From positions 2,046,001 through 2,110,000 of the forward strand of contig NZ_CP016180.1 in assembly GCF_013377295.1 (NCBI RefSeq): a stretch of 64,000 bases of DNA, written 5' to 3'. A program made the position numbers and the translations under genes. The notes beneath the pieces were generated by a model, which saw nothing but the letters and a program-made list of their open reading frames with translations, made no database searches and was not told where the DNA came from. The stretch is from Pasteurella skyensis. Lineage in GTDB: Bacteria > Pseudomonadota > Gammaproteobacteria > Enterobacterales > Pasteurellaceae. Within the stretch, counting starts at the first letter, position 1. Every line of letters starts with the position of its first letter. Shown one piece after another: positions 43,355 through 53,244 of the stretch.

Positions 43355-46300
43355 CTATTGGGTAATTACACCAAGTTCATTGATGGTATGGCGATCTTGT
43401 CCTAGCAAGCCATCAACATCATTCGATCTGGGTTTAACAAGCACAAAACGTGCAATATATTCTTCCCAATTCTCTAAAATGGCTGTGGCTAATGGGCTCA
43501 TTGTCTGCTCAAGATATTGAGAAAGTAAACTTTTTAGATGTGCTTGATGCCTTGTTAAATCAACAATAGATAACCCTTCCACTAACTCCTCATTGATACG
43601 CTCTTGAAGTCGATTATCCACATCTAATACATAAGCAAAACCGCCTGTCATACCTGCACCAAAATTAATCCCTGTTTTTCCTAACACACAGACCACGCCA
43701 CCTGTCATATACTCACAACCATTATCGCCAATGCCTTCAACAACAGCGGTTGCACCTGAGTTACGAACAGCAAAACGCTCGCCTACTCGTCCTGAAGCAT
43801 AGAGCGTTCCACCTGTCGCACCATATAAACAGGTATTGCCTGCAATAGTTGAGTGCTCTGGTTTAAAAACTACGCCAGTATGAGGGCGAATAACAATTCT
43901 GCCTCCTGCCATACCTTTACCTACGTAGTCATTGGAATCACCAGTTAAACAAATATTGATCCCTCCTGACAACCAAGCTCCTAAACTTTGCCCAGCTGTC
44001 CCCACAAGATTAAGATCAAAACGTTGTGTTGGATTGCCTTTATTTCCATATTTTTGAGCAATCTTGCCAGAAAGCGTTGCCCCCACTGAACGATCTAAAT
44101 TACTTACATCAAAATTCATTATTAAGTGACGAGGCTCATTAGATTGCAATGTACTCTCTGCTTCTTTCATTATCGCTTTATTCAGTAAACCTTGATCCAT
44201 AGGAGGGTTACTTTCAATACAATAGCAAGCACCACCTTTCGGCACTTTTGGTGTATAAAGTAATTTTGCTAAATCTAAACTAGAATGTTTTGCCGTTTTC
44301 CCTTCAATCACTGACAGTAAATCTGTACGACCGATCAAATCCGTTAATTGCGTCACCCCTAATTGAGCCATAAGTTCTCGTACGTCTTGTGCGATAAATT
44401 TAAAATAGTTCATCGCTTTTTCAGGTAAGCCGTGATAATGGTTTTGACGTAACGTCTCATCCTGTGTGGCAATACCTGTCGCACAATTATTTAAGTGACA
44501 AATACGCAAATAACGGCAACCTAATGCAATCATAGGACCTGTACCAAAACCAAAACTTTCTGCCCCTAAAATCGCTGCTTTAATCACATCAAGACCAGTT
44601 TTTAAGCCACCATCAATTTGTAAACGGACTTTATGACGTAAATTATTTTCAACCAATGCCTGCTGAGCCTCTGCTAAACCAAGTTCCCACGGTGAACCCG
44701 CATATTTGACACTTGTTAGAGGGCTTGCACCTGTGCCACCGTCATACCCTGCAATAGTGATTAAATCTGCATAGGCTTTTGCCACGCCTGTTGCGATGGT
44801 GCCAACGCCTGGTAAGGAAACCAGTTTTACTGAAATTAATGCCGTTGGATTGATCTGTTTTAGATCAAAAATTAATTGTGCCAAATCCTCAATAGAATAA
44901 ATATCGTGATGAGGCGGGGGGGAAATTAAGGTTGAACCCGGTACGGAATAACGTAATTTTGCAATATAAGGCGTCACTTTATCCCCTGGAAGTTGCCCCC
45001 CTTCACCAGGTTTCGCCCCTTGTGCCACTTTAATTTGAATAACATCAGCACTCATTAAATAAGCAGGCGTTACCCCAAAACGACCTGAGGCGACTTGCTT
45101 GATACGAGACACTTTTTCTGTACCATAGCGAGCAGGATCTTCGCCGCCTTCCCCTGAATTTGAGAAACCACCTAAACGGTTCATTGCAGTTGCTAATGCT
45201 TCGTGGGCTTCTGGGCTTAATGCTCCGATACTCATCGCCGCACTATCAAAGCGTTTATATAAATTTTCTGCGGGTTCAACCTGTTCAAGAGGAATAGACT
45301 TTTGTGAGTCTATATTTAGATGTAATAAATCTCGAATATTGGTGACAGGGCGATTATTTACCACTTCGGTATATTTTTTATAAATCTGATAATCCCCTGA
45401 ATTCACGGCTTGTTGTAAATAATTCACTACATCAGGATTATAAGCGTGATATTCACCTTGTGGTTTATATTTAAGCTCTCCCCCCATTGGTAATGGTTGG
45501 CTAACACGCCACGCTAAGCGGTTGAGCGTTATATTATCTTGGTTTAAATGCTCAAAGGAAGCACCACCAATACGACAAGTAATACGAGGAAAACATAAAT
45601 TGGTAATTTCTTTACTTAATCCTACCGCTTCAAAAAGATGAGCACAACGGTAAGAGGAGATAGTCGAAATACCCATTTTAGACATTATTTTATACAGCCC
45701 TTTATCAATCCCTTTACGGAAATTCGCAATAACTTCTCGTAATGGTTTATTCATTGCACCTAGTTTGACTAGCTGCCCCAATGTTTCATAAGCTAAATAA
45801 GGGTAGACCGCTGTTGCACCTAACCCAATTAACACTGCAAAGTGATGAGGGTTACGTGCTGAGCCTGTTTCCACAATAATATTGGCATCACAACGTAAAT
45901 TTTTCTCAACTAAACGTTGCTGTATCGCCCCTACTGACAATGCCGCAGGAATAGGTAAATTTGTTTTACTAATCAAACGATCAGACACCACAATTAAACC
46001 ACAACCCTTTCTTGCGGCTTCTTCCGCTTGATCACACAAATCAGCAATGGCACTTTTTAAATCGGTAATATCACGATTATAAGTCGCATCTAAAAATATA
46101 TGTTTATACCACTGCTGAGGCAATGCCAATATTTGTTGCATATCAGAATAAACTAATATTGGCGATTTAAAATTCACTCTATGGGAGGTGCTTTCTGTTT
46201 CAAAAAAGACACTCACCTCTTGCCCAATATTTGTGGCAAGGCTCATCACGTGGGCTTCTCGCAAAGGATCGATCGGCGGATTGGTAACCTGTGCAAAATA

Positions 46301-47821
46301 TTGACGAAAATAATCATAAATAACACGAGGCTTTTCAGACAATACCGCAAATGGGGTATCATCACCCATCGACCCTACTGGCTCTTGTCCGTTCTCACCC
46401 AATACTTGAATGATATTTTCAAGCTCTTCTTTTGTATAACCAAACTGCTTTTGATAAGTGAGTAGTTGCTCAGGCGTGACCTCAATATCACCAACTTCAG
46501 TATCAGACACCTTTTCAAAAGGGGTTAAACGTAATACATTTTTCTCTAACCACTCTCGATATGGGTGGCGATCTTTAATTTCAGCATCAATTTCTGCGGA
46601 ATGAATTAAGCGACCATTATCAGTATCTATCACTAACAATTCCCCTGGTCCAACACGCCCTTTTTCAATCACTTCATCAGGGGCATAATCCCAAATCCCT
46701 ACTTCACTGGCAATGGTAATTAACTTATCTTGCGTAATCACATAACGAGCAGGACGCAAGCCATTACGATCTAAATTACAAGCAACGTGGCGACCGTCGC
46801 TCAACACGATTCCCGCAGGTCCGTCCCAAGGCTCCATATGCATAGCATTAAAATCATAAAAGGCTTTTAAATCTTCATCCATATCAGGATTATGTTGCCA
46901 CGCAGGTGGAATCAATAAACGCATTGCTCGGAATAGATCCATTCCGCCATTCACAAAAAGTTCTAACATATTATCTAACGAGCTTGAATCCGAACCTGTT
47001 TCATTGATAAAAGGGGCGATAGTTTGCAAATCAGGAATGAGTGGCGTGCTATATTTATACGCCCTTGCCCTCGCCCACGCACGGTTTCCTGAAATGGTAT
47101 TGATTTCACCATTATGGGCTAGATAACGAAAAGGTTGTGCCAATTTCCATTGAGGTAGCGTATTGGTAGAAAAACGTTGATGAAAGAGACAAATCGCACT
47201 TTCCATACGTAAATCCGCCAAATCTAAATAAAATTTAGGGAGATCCTTTGGAATGCACAGCCCCTTATAAATAATGGTTTGCGAAGACAGGCTACAAATA
47301 TAGAAATCGCTTTGCTCAATGCGTTTTTCAATGCGACGACGTGCCATATATAAACGGCGTTCCATATCCTTAATGCCCCAACCCGGAGGCACATTGATAA
47401 ACACCTGTTTGATAGCGGGCAAGCTCGCTAAGGCAATTGAACCTAATATCGCTGGATTGATCGCCACATCACGCCACGCACTAATGGTTAAGGTTTCTTT
47501 GGTTAATTCTTGTTTAATAATCTGTGTATATTGCTCGATTAATTCAGGATCTGCAGGAAAAAAAATCTGCCCCACCGCAAACTCTTTTGCCAATTTAAAC
47601 CCTTGTTCTTCAGCAATAAAACGAAAAAAACGTTTTGGCATTTGCAAGTGTAACCCACAGCCATCCCCTGTTTTTCCATCTGATAACACCGCCCCACGAT
47701 GTTGCATACGAGAGAGACCTAAAATGGCATTACGCACTACTTTATGACTTTGCTCACCCTCAATATTTGCGATTAACCCAAACCCACAGTTTTCTCGCAC
47801 TTCATTTTTATCATATAACAT
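43355..47821 (-). CDS. gltB: glutamate synthase, large subunit
   Basis: About 1488 residues from ATG 47821, chosen over GTG 47836 because GGAAGGGG stands before it. After removal of a short propeptide, Cys12 (ENCGFGLIAN) becomes the glutamine amidotransferase nucleophile. Later come the FMN-binding synthase domain (GEGGEDPARYGTEKVSRIKQ), the 3Fe-4S cysteines in CRYLRICHLNNC and a C-terminal GXGXG beta-helix (GGTLYASGRVGER). It makes glutamate from glutamine and 2-oxoglutarate. It is the first gene of the gltB-gltD operon and is full length. Confidence 0.96.
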   Translation of the reverse strand: MLYDKNEVRENCGFGLIANIEGEQSHKVVRNAILGLSRMQHRGAVLSDGKTGDGCGLHLQMPKRFFRFIAEEQGFKLAKEFAVGQIFFPADPELIEQYTQIIKQELTKETLTISAWRDVAINPAILGSIALASLPAIKQVFINVPPGWGIKDMERRLYMARRRIEKRIEQSDFYICSLSSQTIIYKGLCIPKDLPKFYLDLADLRMESAICLFHQRFSTNTLPQWKLAQPFRYLAHNGEINTISGNRAWARARAYKYSTPLIPDLQTIAPFINETGSDSSSLDNMLELFVNGGMDLFRAMRLLIPPAWQHNPDMDEDLKAFYDFNAMHMEPWDGPAGIVLSDGRHVACNLDRNGLRPARYVITQDKLITIASEVGIWDYAPDEVIEKGRVGPGELLVIDTDNGRLIHSAEIDAEIKDRHPYREWLEKNVLRLTPFEKVSDTEVGDIEVTPEQLLTYQKQFGYTKEELENIIQVLGENGQEPVGSMGDDTPFAVLSEKPRVIYDYFRQYFAQVTNPPIDPLREAHVMSLATNIGQEVSVFFETESTSHRVNFKSPILVYSDMQQILALPQQWYKHIFLDATYNRDITDLKSAIADLCDQAEEAARKGCGLIVVSDRLISKTNLPIPAALSVGAIQQRLVEKNLRCDANIIVETGSARNPHHFAVLIGLGATAVYPYLAYETLGQLVKLGAMNKPLREVIANFRKGIDKGLYKIMSKMGISTISSYRCAHLFEAVGLSKEITNLCFPRITCRIGGASFEHLNQDNITLNRLAWRVSQPLPMGGELKYKPQGEYHAYNPDVVNYLQQAVNSGDYQIYKKYTEVVNNRPVTNIRDLLHLNIDSQKSIPLEQVEPAENLYKRFDSAAMSIGALSPEAHEALATAMNRLGGFSNSGEGGEDPARYGTEKVSRIKQVASGRFGVTPAYLMSADVIQIKVAQGAKPGEGGQLPGDKVTPYIAKLRYSVPGSTLISPPPHHDIYSIEDLAQLIFDLKQINPTALISVKLVSLPGVGTIATGVAKAYADLITIAGYDGGTGASPLTSVKYAGSPWELGLAEAQQALVENNLRHKVRLQIDGGLKTGLDVIKAAILGAESFGFGTGPMIALGCRYLRICHLNNCATGIATQDETLRQNHYHGLPEKAMNYFKFIAQDVRELMAQLGVTQLTDLIGRTDLLSVIEGKTAKHSSLDLAKLLYTPKVPKGGACYCIESNPPMDQGLLNKAIMKEAESTLQSNEPRHLIMNFDVSNLDRSVGATLSGKIAQKYGNKGNPTQRFDLNLVGTAGQSLGAWLSGGINICLTGDSNDYVGKGMAGGRIVIRPHTGVVFKPEHSTIAGNTCLYGATGGTLYASGRVGERFAVRNSGATAVVEGIGDNGCEYMTGGVVCVLGKTGINFGAGMTGGFAYVLDVDNRLQERINEELVEGLSIVDLTRHQAHLKSLLSQYLEQTMSPLATAILENWEEYIARFVLVKPRSNDVDGLLGQDRHTINELGVITQ

Positions 47822-48110
47822 AACACCCCTTCCCACTTTTATATTTCAAAAAAGCCAATTTATTTTGATTTTTATATCAATTTATATGAAATATAGAATT
47901 AATTTTATTATTTTAGATTAGAATTATAAATGATAATAATAAAAAATACTAATGATTGATAAGGTTAATTTGGTTAAAAAGGGATTTTTTTGTGATGAAT
48001 ATAGATTATTTGCTCTATTAAAGAATAAAAAACACACTATTTATGGTTGGCTAAACAAAAAATCGTCTTTCTAATTTATAAGCTAAAGGGAAAATTACTA
48101 ATAAGAAAAA

Positions 48111-48413
48111 ACAAGCGGTCACATTCAATCAAAAATTTGCAAGTTTTCATAAATAGGTTAAAGCATATTGTTGCCATATTCTTTCCCTGTGCATTACGGG
48201 AGCATATACGCAAACTACGTTTGCTAATACTCCCCTACAATAATTATTATATATCAATTAGTTACAATGTTTTGTAGGGTCGGCATTAGCAAACATAGTT
48301 TGCGTATATCCGACCGTTGCTCGATATCAAATTTTCTGTGAAATATATTACAAACAAAACAAAAAAATCTTCTCTCTAATTTATCCCTTAGAGAGAAGAT
48401 GAATAAACAAAAA
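48111..48413. repeat. tandem palindrome-rich unit, copy 1
   Basis: The unit begins with an uptake signal (ACAAGCGGT, then AAATTTGCAA), followed by a long imperfect inverted repeat: GCATATACGCAAACTACG near 48200-48240 pairs with a block at about 48279-48325 that starts TGTAGGGTCGGCATTAGC. It ends with a 12-bp terminator-like hairpin, TCTTCTCTCTAA / TTAGAGAGAAGA. No coding sequence is credible. The preceding gap (47822-48110) holds the gltB promoter region and a degenerate piece of the unit end near 48055-48110. Confidence 0.88.
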
Positions 48414-48721
48414 ACAAGCGGTTACATTCAATCAAAAATTTGCAAATTTTTATAAATAGGTTAAAGCATATTGTTGCCATATTCTTTCCCTGTGCATTAC
48501 GGGAGCATATACGCAAACTACGTTTGCTAATACTCCCCTACAATAATTATTATATATCAATTAGTTACAATATTTTGTAGGGTCGGCATTAGCAAACTTG
48601 TTTGCGTATATCCGACCGTTGCTCAATATCCAATTTTCCACAAAATATAATTAAAAACAAAACAAAACAAAAAAATCTTCTCTCTAATTTATCCCTTAGA
48701 GAGAAGATGAATAAACAAAAA
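48414..48721. repeat. tandem palindrome-rich unit, copy 2
   Basis: This copy has the same order as copy 1 and is nearly identical. Differences include AAACTTGTTTGC for AAACATAGTTTGC in the right arm and a few bases in the AT-rich part before the closing hairpin. Length is about 308 bp. Confidence 0.88.
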
Positions 48722-49025
48722 ACAAGCGGTAACATTCGATCAAAAATTTGCAAATTTTTATAAATAGGTTAAAGCATATTGTTGCCATATTCTTTCCCTG
48801 TGCATTACGGGAGCATATACGCAAACTACGTTTGCTAATACTCCCCTACAATAATTATTATATATCAATAAGTTATAATATTTCGTAGGGTCGGCATTAG
48901 CAAACATAGTTTGCGTATATCCGACCGTTGCTCGATATCAAATTTTCTGTGAAATATATTACAAACAAAACAAAAAAATCTTCTCTCTAATTTATCCCTT
49001 AGAGAGAAGATGAATAAACAAAAAT
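48722..49025. repeat. tandem palindrome-rich unit, copy 3
   Basis: Nearly identical to copy 1, including the GAAATATATTACAAACAAAAC stretch in part. It is followed by a further uptake signal (GCAAGCGGT, 49025-49033) that is paired in inverted orientation with AACCGCTT at 49056-49063, just behind the WG-repeat gene. Confidence 0.88.
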
Positions 49026-49066
49026 GCAAGCGGTTAAATTTTATTAGAAATCTAACCGCTTAAAAT

Positions 49067-51607
49067 TTAGTTACAATCTTCAACGCATTCACCTTTTTTA
49101 TTTATAGAAAACCATTTTCCATCTTTTTTAACTCTAGCTAAACCCGCTATAAATATGCCTACATCATCATATTGCAATGGAATAACAGCTTTTCCTTTTT
49201 TATCTATAAAACCATATTTTCCATCTTTTCTAACTTGAGCTAACCCCTCTATAAATGAGTATGCGTAATCATATTGTAATGGAATAACAGTTTTTCCTTT
49301 TTTATCTATAAAACCCCATTTTCCATCTTTTTCAACGCTAGCTAAACCCTCTCTAAATGAGTATGCACCATCATCATATTGTAATGGAATAACAATTTTT
49401 CCTTTTTTATCTATAAAACCCCATTTTCCATCTTTTTCAACTCTAGCTAAACCCTCACTAAATGAGTATGCACCATCATATTGTAATGGAATAACAATTT
49501 TTCCTTTTTTATCTATAAAACCCCATTTTCCATCTTTTTTAACGGCTAATGATCCTTCTGGATACGCTAATATAAGCTCGCTTTTATCTTTATCAAAGGA
49601 GTCTATATCACGATCAAGCCAGCCTATATCCTTATATTCTGTAATTTTTCCTTTACTATCAATCACTAAATATTTAAAAATTTCTTGCTCAATAATATAA
49701 CTATAACCAAATTTATATATGTATTGGTATTCAAATGACGTTATTTTTCCTTTGATATTAACAAAACTCAACTTCCCATCTTTTTTAACTACACCTAAAC
49801 CATTCTCTAAAAACGGATAAGCTTTATCATATTCCAACGGAACAACCACTTCCCCTTTACTATTCACAAAGCCATATTTACCTTGTTCATTATGAACCAC
49901 ACTTAATGTATTTTTATCAGAATAAGGTACTAAGCCATAAAAGAATTCGCCTTTAGTATTGATGAAACCTAATGAACCACCTTTTTTGGCTTCTGCTAAC
50001 CCAACCACTGAAAATGGAGCAAGATAACTATATTCAAATGGTATAACAATATCCCCTTTGCTATTTATCGCTCCCCATTGACGAAAAGTATTTCGAACTC
50101 TCGCCAAATTATCAGCTGAGAAAGAATAAATTTTATCACATTCTAATGATACAACACTCTCTCCTTTCGTATTAATAAGTTCCCACTTGTTATATCCTGT
50201 TTGAACTCTTGCTAGACCATTTTCTGAAAAGGAATAGGCTTTATCATATTGTAATGGAATAACAACTTCTCCTTTACTGTTAATGAACCCCCATTTCCAA
50301 TCTTTTGCAATAGGAGCTAGACCATTTTTTGAAAATGAGCTTACATAATCATATTTTAATGGAATAATGATTTCTTCTTTACGATTAATAAATGCTTTTT
50401 TACCATCTTTACTAACAGGAGCTAAACCATTTTCTGAAAAGGAATCAGCCCAACTATATTGTAATGGAATAACTTCTTCTCCTTTACTATTGATAAAACC
50501 CCATCCACCTTCTTTTCTAACTGCTGCTAAACCATTTTCTGAAAATGATACCGCTTTATCATATTGTGGCTGAATAACAAATTTTCCTTTTTTATTTATA
50601 AATCCATATTTTCCCCCACGTTTTTTAACCAAAGCCAAACCATTTTTCATAAATGGCTTAGCTCTAATATATTCAAATGGAATAATTATTTCCCCATTAC
50701 TGTTTATAAAGCCATAATGACCATCTTTTCTTGCTAAACTTAATTCTGTGTCAATACTCGCTACTTTTTTAACAGTATTACTTTCTGATGATTTAGATTC
50801 TTCATTCACCGTTACTGTACTTTTGGGTGTTTTAGTTTCAGTATTTTGAATATTAGATTTTTCTTTATTTTCACTCACCTGCTCCGCAGACTCTCCTTTC
50901 TCCATAGCCAAAATCAAACTGACATTATTTTTCTCTTGTTCTGTCAGTTGATTTTCATAAATATCTGTTGATGTAATTTCTTTTGGGGAATACCACGAGA
51001 ATGTTTTGAAGAACGTATCTAAATCTGAGCCTTCTTTAAAGGTAAAGCCTTTTTTAGCAAAGAAGTAGTTTCTTAATAGGCGTAATTGCCCTTTGGAATA
51101 GTCTTTTAAATCGGCTTTAGTGAGTTTGTTGTTTTCAATGTAGAAGAAGTCTTTTTTGGTTACAGAATATTCTGATTTTTTAGATTGATGCTTAAGTGGA
51201 ATATTTTTAAAACGCCAACAACCTTTTTTGTAATTCAAGGCACATTCACCTTCAAATAAACTAAATGTTTTAGCATTATCACTAGGAGCAATAAACTTAA
51301 CCGAGAATGTGTCGCCTGAACTCATTGACATTCTTTCAGGGCAATAAGTGACATTATCAAGACCAACTAAAGATGATTTTTTTGGATTATCATCAATGAT
51401 AAAAGGGATATTTTCACCTGAACCATACCAACAGACATTCATACTATCAGTAACTTTAAAGTTAAGTGTAATATATTTATTATTTAAGTCATAACCTGTT
51501 ATGTAAACAGGTCTGCCACTACTTTCTTGAATATTTAGATTATCAACACTTTGTGCATTTGTATAAGACGATGCTAATATTAAAAGACTAAGTAATGATC
51601 TTTTCAT
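49067..51607 (-). CDS. exported WG-repeat protein with YARHG domain
   Basis: 846 residues from ATG 51607 (GGGAGCAG before it); the frame is open further upstream. A signal peptide (MKRSLLSLLILASSYTNAQS) leads to a cysteine-containing N-terminal region, then a YARHG-like domain (LRLLRNYFFAKKGFTFKEGS) near residues 165-225. After a Ser/Thr/Lys-rich linker come about 14 WG (KWG) repeats of the kind KDGKWGFIDKKGKIVIPLQY, each about 44 residues. The last five are almost identical in DNA (49090-49560), so copy number may change by slippage. It is probably periplasmic or surface exposed; the function is unknown. Confidence 0.85.
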   Translation of the reverse strand: MKRSLLSLLILASSYTNAQSVDNLNIQESSGRPVYITGYDLNNKYITLNFKVTDSMNVCWYGSGENIPFIIDDNPKKSSLVGLDNVTYCPERMSMSSGDTFSVKFIAPSDNAKTFSLFEGECALNYKKGCWRFKNIPLKHQSKKSEYSVTKKDFFYIENNKLTKADLKDYSKGQLRLLRNYFFAKKGFTFKEGSDLDTFFKTFSWYSPKEITSTDIYENQLTEQEKNNVSLILAMEKGESAEQVSENKEKSNIQNTETKTPKSTVTVNEESKSSESNTVKKVASIDTELSLARKDGHYGFINSNGEIIIPFEYIRAKPFMKNGLALVKKRGGKYGFINKKGKFVIQPQYDKAVSFSENGLAAVRKEGGWGFINSKGEEVIPLQYSWADSFSENGLAPVSKDGKKAFINRKEEIIIPLKYDYVSSFSKNGLAPIAKDWKWGFINSKGEVVIPLQYDKAYSFSENGLARVQTGYNKWELINTKGESVVSLECDKIYSFSADNLARVRNTFRQWGAINSKGDIVIPFEYSYLAPFSVVGLAEAKKGGSLGFINTKGEFFYGLVPYSDKNTLSVVHNEQGKYGFVNSKGEVVVPLEYDKAYPFLENGLGVVKKDGKLSFVNIKGKITSFEYQYIYKFGYSYIIEQEIFKYLVIDSKGKITEYKDIGWLDRDIDSFDKDKSELILAYPEGSLAVKKDGKWGFIDKKGKIVIPLQYDGAYSFSEGLARVEKDGKWGFIDKKGKIVIPLQYDDGAYSFREGLASVEKDGKWGFIDKKGKTVIPLQYDYAYSFIEGLAQVRKDGKYGFIDKKGKAVIPLQYDDVGIFIAGLARVKKDGKWFSINKKGECVEDCN

Positions 51608-52034
51608 TTTCTGCTCCCAATTTGTATTTAATTCAAACAATGAGCTCAAATAATATTAGTTTTCTAAAAAAAACAACTACTTAGAAGTAAAACTAATTTG
51701 GTGGTCTTTTTGACTTTTTTATCCATAATCTAACCTTTTCAATAAGTTAGCAAGATCCCAATCCTTTTAGATATTTTTATAAAAATTTCAATTTTGTGAA
51801 CTAACTAGCAAAATTGAATTTTTTTTATTCCTAAAATAAATCGTCTTGAATATAATCACTTTTTAGAAGTTAATTTCAAATTAACTCCAAATTTTGAAGT
51901 TTTTCTTCAGTTAATTAAATATAGGGTAAATGTAATATCTAAATTAATTGCTCCTAATAATTAGGAACAATATTTTCTCACTTACTCTCTATTTAACTGT
52001 TTCTATCTTTGTTAAATATATAAGGAGTTTATCA
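51608..52034. other. gap between the WG-repeat gene and nanM
   Basis: This AT-rich region has no credible gene. It holds TATAAT at 51851-51856 without a clear -35 and a small dyad GTTAATT-TCA-AATTAAC (51869-51885), which may be an operator for nanM. TTGTGA at 51794 resembles half a CRP site. Confidence 0.4.
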
Positions 52035-53177
52035 ATGAAAAAAGTTTTTTTTAAATCATCTATCGCAATTGCAACCCTCGCTTTAACTCAAGGTGCATTT
52101 GCTGGATCATACCCTGCTTTACCAGAAGTGATTGCGGGTTCAGGAACAGGTGCATTAGTGGGTGATACCCTTTATGTGGGGTTAGGTTCAGGTTCTGACT
52201 TATTCTATTCATTAAATTTAAAAGAAAAAGAGGCTAAATGGGAAGCTGTTCCTGCATTCCCTGGTGGTAAAAGAAATCAAGCTGTAGCGGCAGGTGTTGA
52301 TGGTAAACTTTATGTTTTTGGCGGTTTCCATAATACAGAGGTTGCTGATAACCAAACGGCAAAAGATGCCTATAGCTATAATCCTACTGATAAAAAATGG
52401 CAAAAATTAACAACTCGCTCACCATTTGGCCCAAGTGCAGGTACCAGTGTGACAACTTATAAAGGTAAAATTTACTTCTTTGGTGGCGTAAACCAAAATA
52501 TTTGGGATGGTTTATTCCAAGATGCAAAAGCAGCAGGAAAAGAAGGCAAGGGCAAAGTCTTTGATAAATATTTTGATATGTCTGCAGAAGATTTCTTATT
52601 TAATTCAATTGTAACCAGTTATGAACCAAAAACCAATCACTGGGCAAATCAAGGCTACTTCCCTTATGGTGGACGTGCTGGAGCAGCCTTTGCCGTTGTT
52701 GATGGTAAATTTGTAGTTGCAAATGGTGAACTTAAAGCAGGACTTCGTACGGATACCACAGAAGTGGGAACACTAGGTGATAAAGGTATTGAGTGGAAAG
52801 CAATGCAAAAACTTCCAGCTCCAAAAGGCGATAAATATCAAGAAGGTATTGCTGCTGTAATGAGTGGTGTTAGTCACGGTACGTATTTAGTGACTGGTGG
52901 TGCAAACTTCCCAGGTGTCGCTGAAAATTACAAAAAAGGTGTCAACGATCATCGTAAAGCAAAAGCAAGTAAAACATTCCGTTCTGACGTTTATGCTTTA
53001 GATATGAAAACAGGCTCGTGGAAAATTGTAGGTAAATTACCTGTGGGTACGGCAGGAGCAGTTTCTGTTACTTATGGTGATAAAGTGATTATTGCTGGTG
53101 GTAAAACTACGGGTAATAAAGCATTAACAGAGGTTAAAACGATGAGTTATGATGGTAAAACATTAACTGTTGAATAA
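52035..53177 (+). CDS. nanM: N-acetylneuraminate epimerase (sialic acid mutarotase)
   Basis: 380 residues from ATG 52035, after AAGGAG. A signal peptide (MKKVFFKSSIAIATLALTQG then AFA) directs it to the periplasm. The mature protein is a Kelch-type beta-propeller with repeats such as DGKLYVFGGFHNTE, YKGKIYFFGGVNQN and YGDKVIIAGGKTTG. NanM speeds alpha/beta conversion of sialic acid before uptake. No other nan genes are in the window; a terminator and then an IS follow it. The open frame upstream of the ATG has no start signal. Confidence 0.92.
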   Translation: MKKVFFKSSIAIATLALTQGAFAGSYPALPEVIAGSGTGALVGDTLYVGLGSGSDLFYSLNLKEKEAKWEAVPAFPGGKRNQAVAAGVDGKLYVFGGFHNTEVADNQTAKDAYSYNPTDKKWQKLTTRSPFGPSAGTSVTTYKGKIYFFGGVNQNIWDGLFQDAKAAGKEGKGKVFDKYFDMSAEDFLFNSIVTSYEPKTNHWANQGYFPYGGRAGAAFAVVDGKFVVANGELKAGLRTDTTEVGTLGDKGIEWKAMQKLPAPKGDKYQEGIAAVMSGVSHGTYLVTGGANFPGVAENYKKGVNDHRKAKASKTFRSDVYALDMKTGSWKIVGKLPVGTAGAVSVTYGDKVIIAGGKTTGNKALTEVKTMSYDGKTLTVE

Positions 53178-53198
53178 TCATTTCTGATTTAAAAACAA

Positions 53199-53236
53199 AT
53201 GCCTGCAGTAATTAATTACTGTGGGTATTTTTTTGA
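53199..53236 (+). terminator. terminator of nanM
   Basis: TGCCTGCAGTAAT and ATTACTGTGGGTA form a hairpin with G-T pairs, followed by seven T residues. The IS target site begins at its end. Confidence 0.7.
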
Positions 53237-53244
53237 TTAAAATT

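Noticed and set aside
48047-48277. 76-codon ORF across the first tandem unit
   Set aside because: It runs through the uptake signal and the palindrome, has no ribosome-binding site and is not kept in the other two copies.
48111-49025. Repeats that might be read as a CRISPR array
   Set aside because: The units are about 305 bp, adjacent, without unique spacers, and no cas genes are present.
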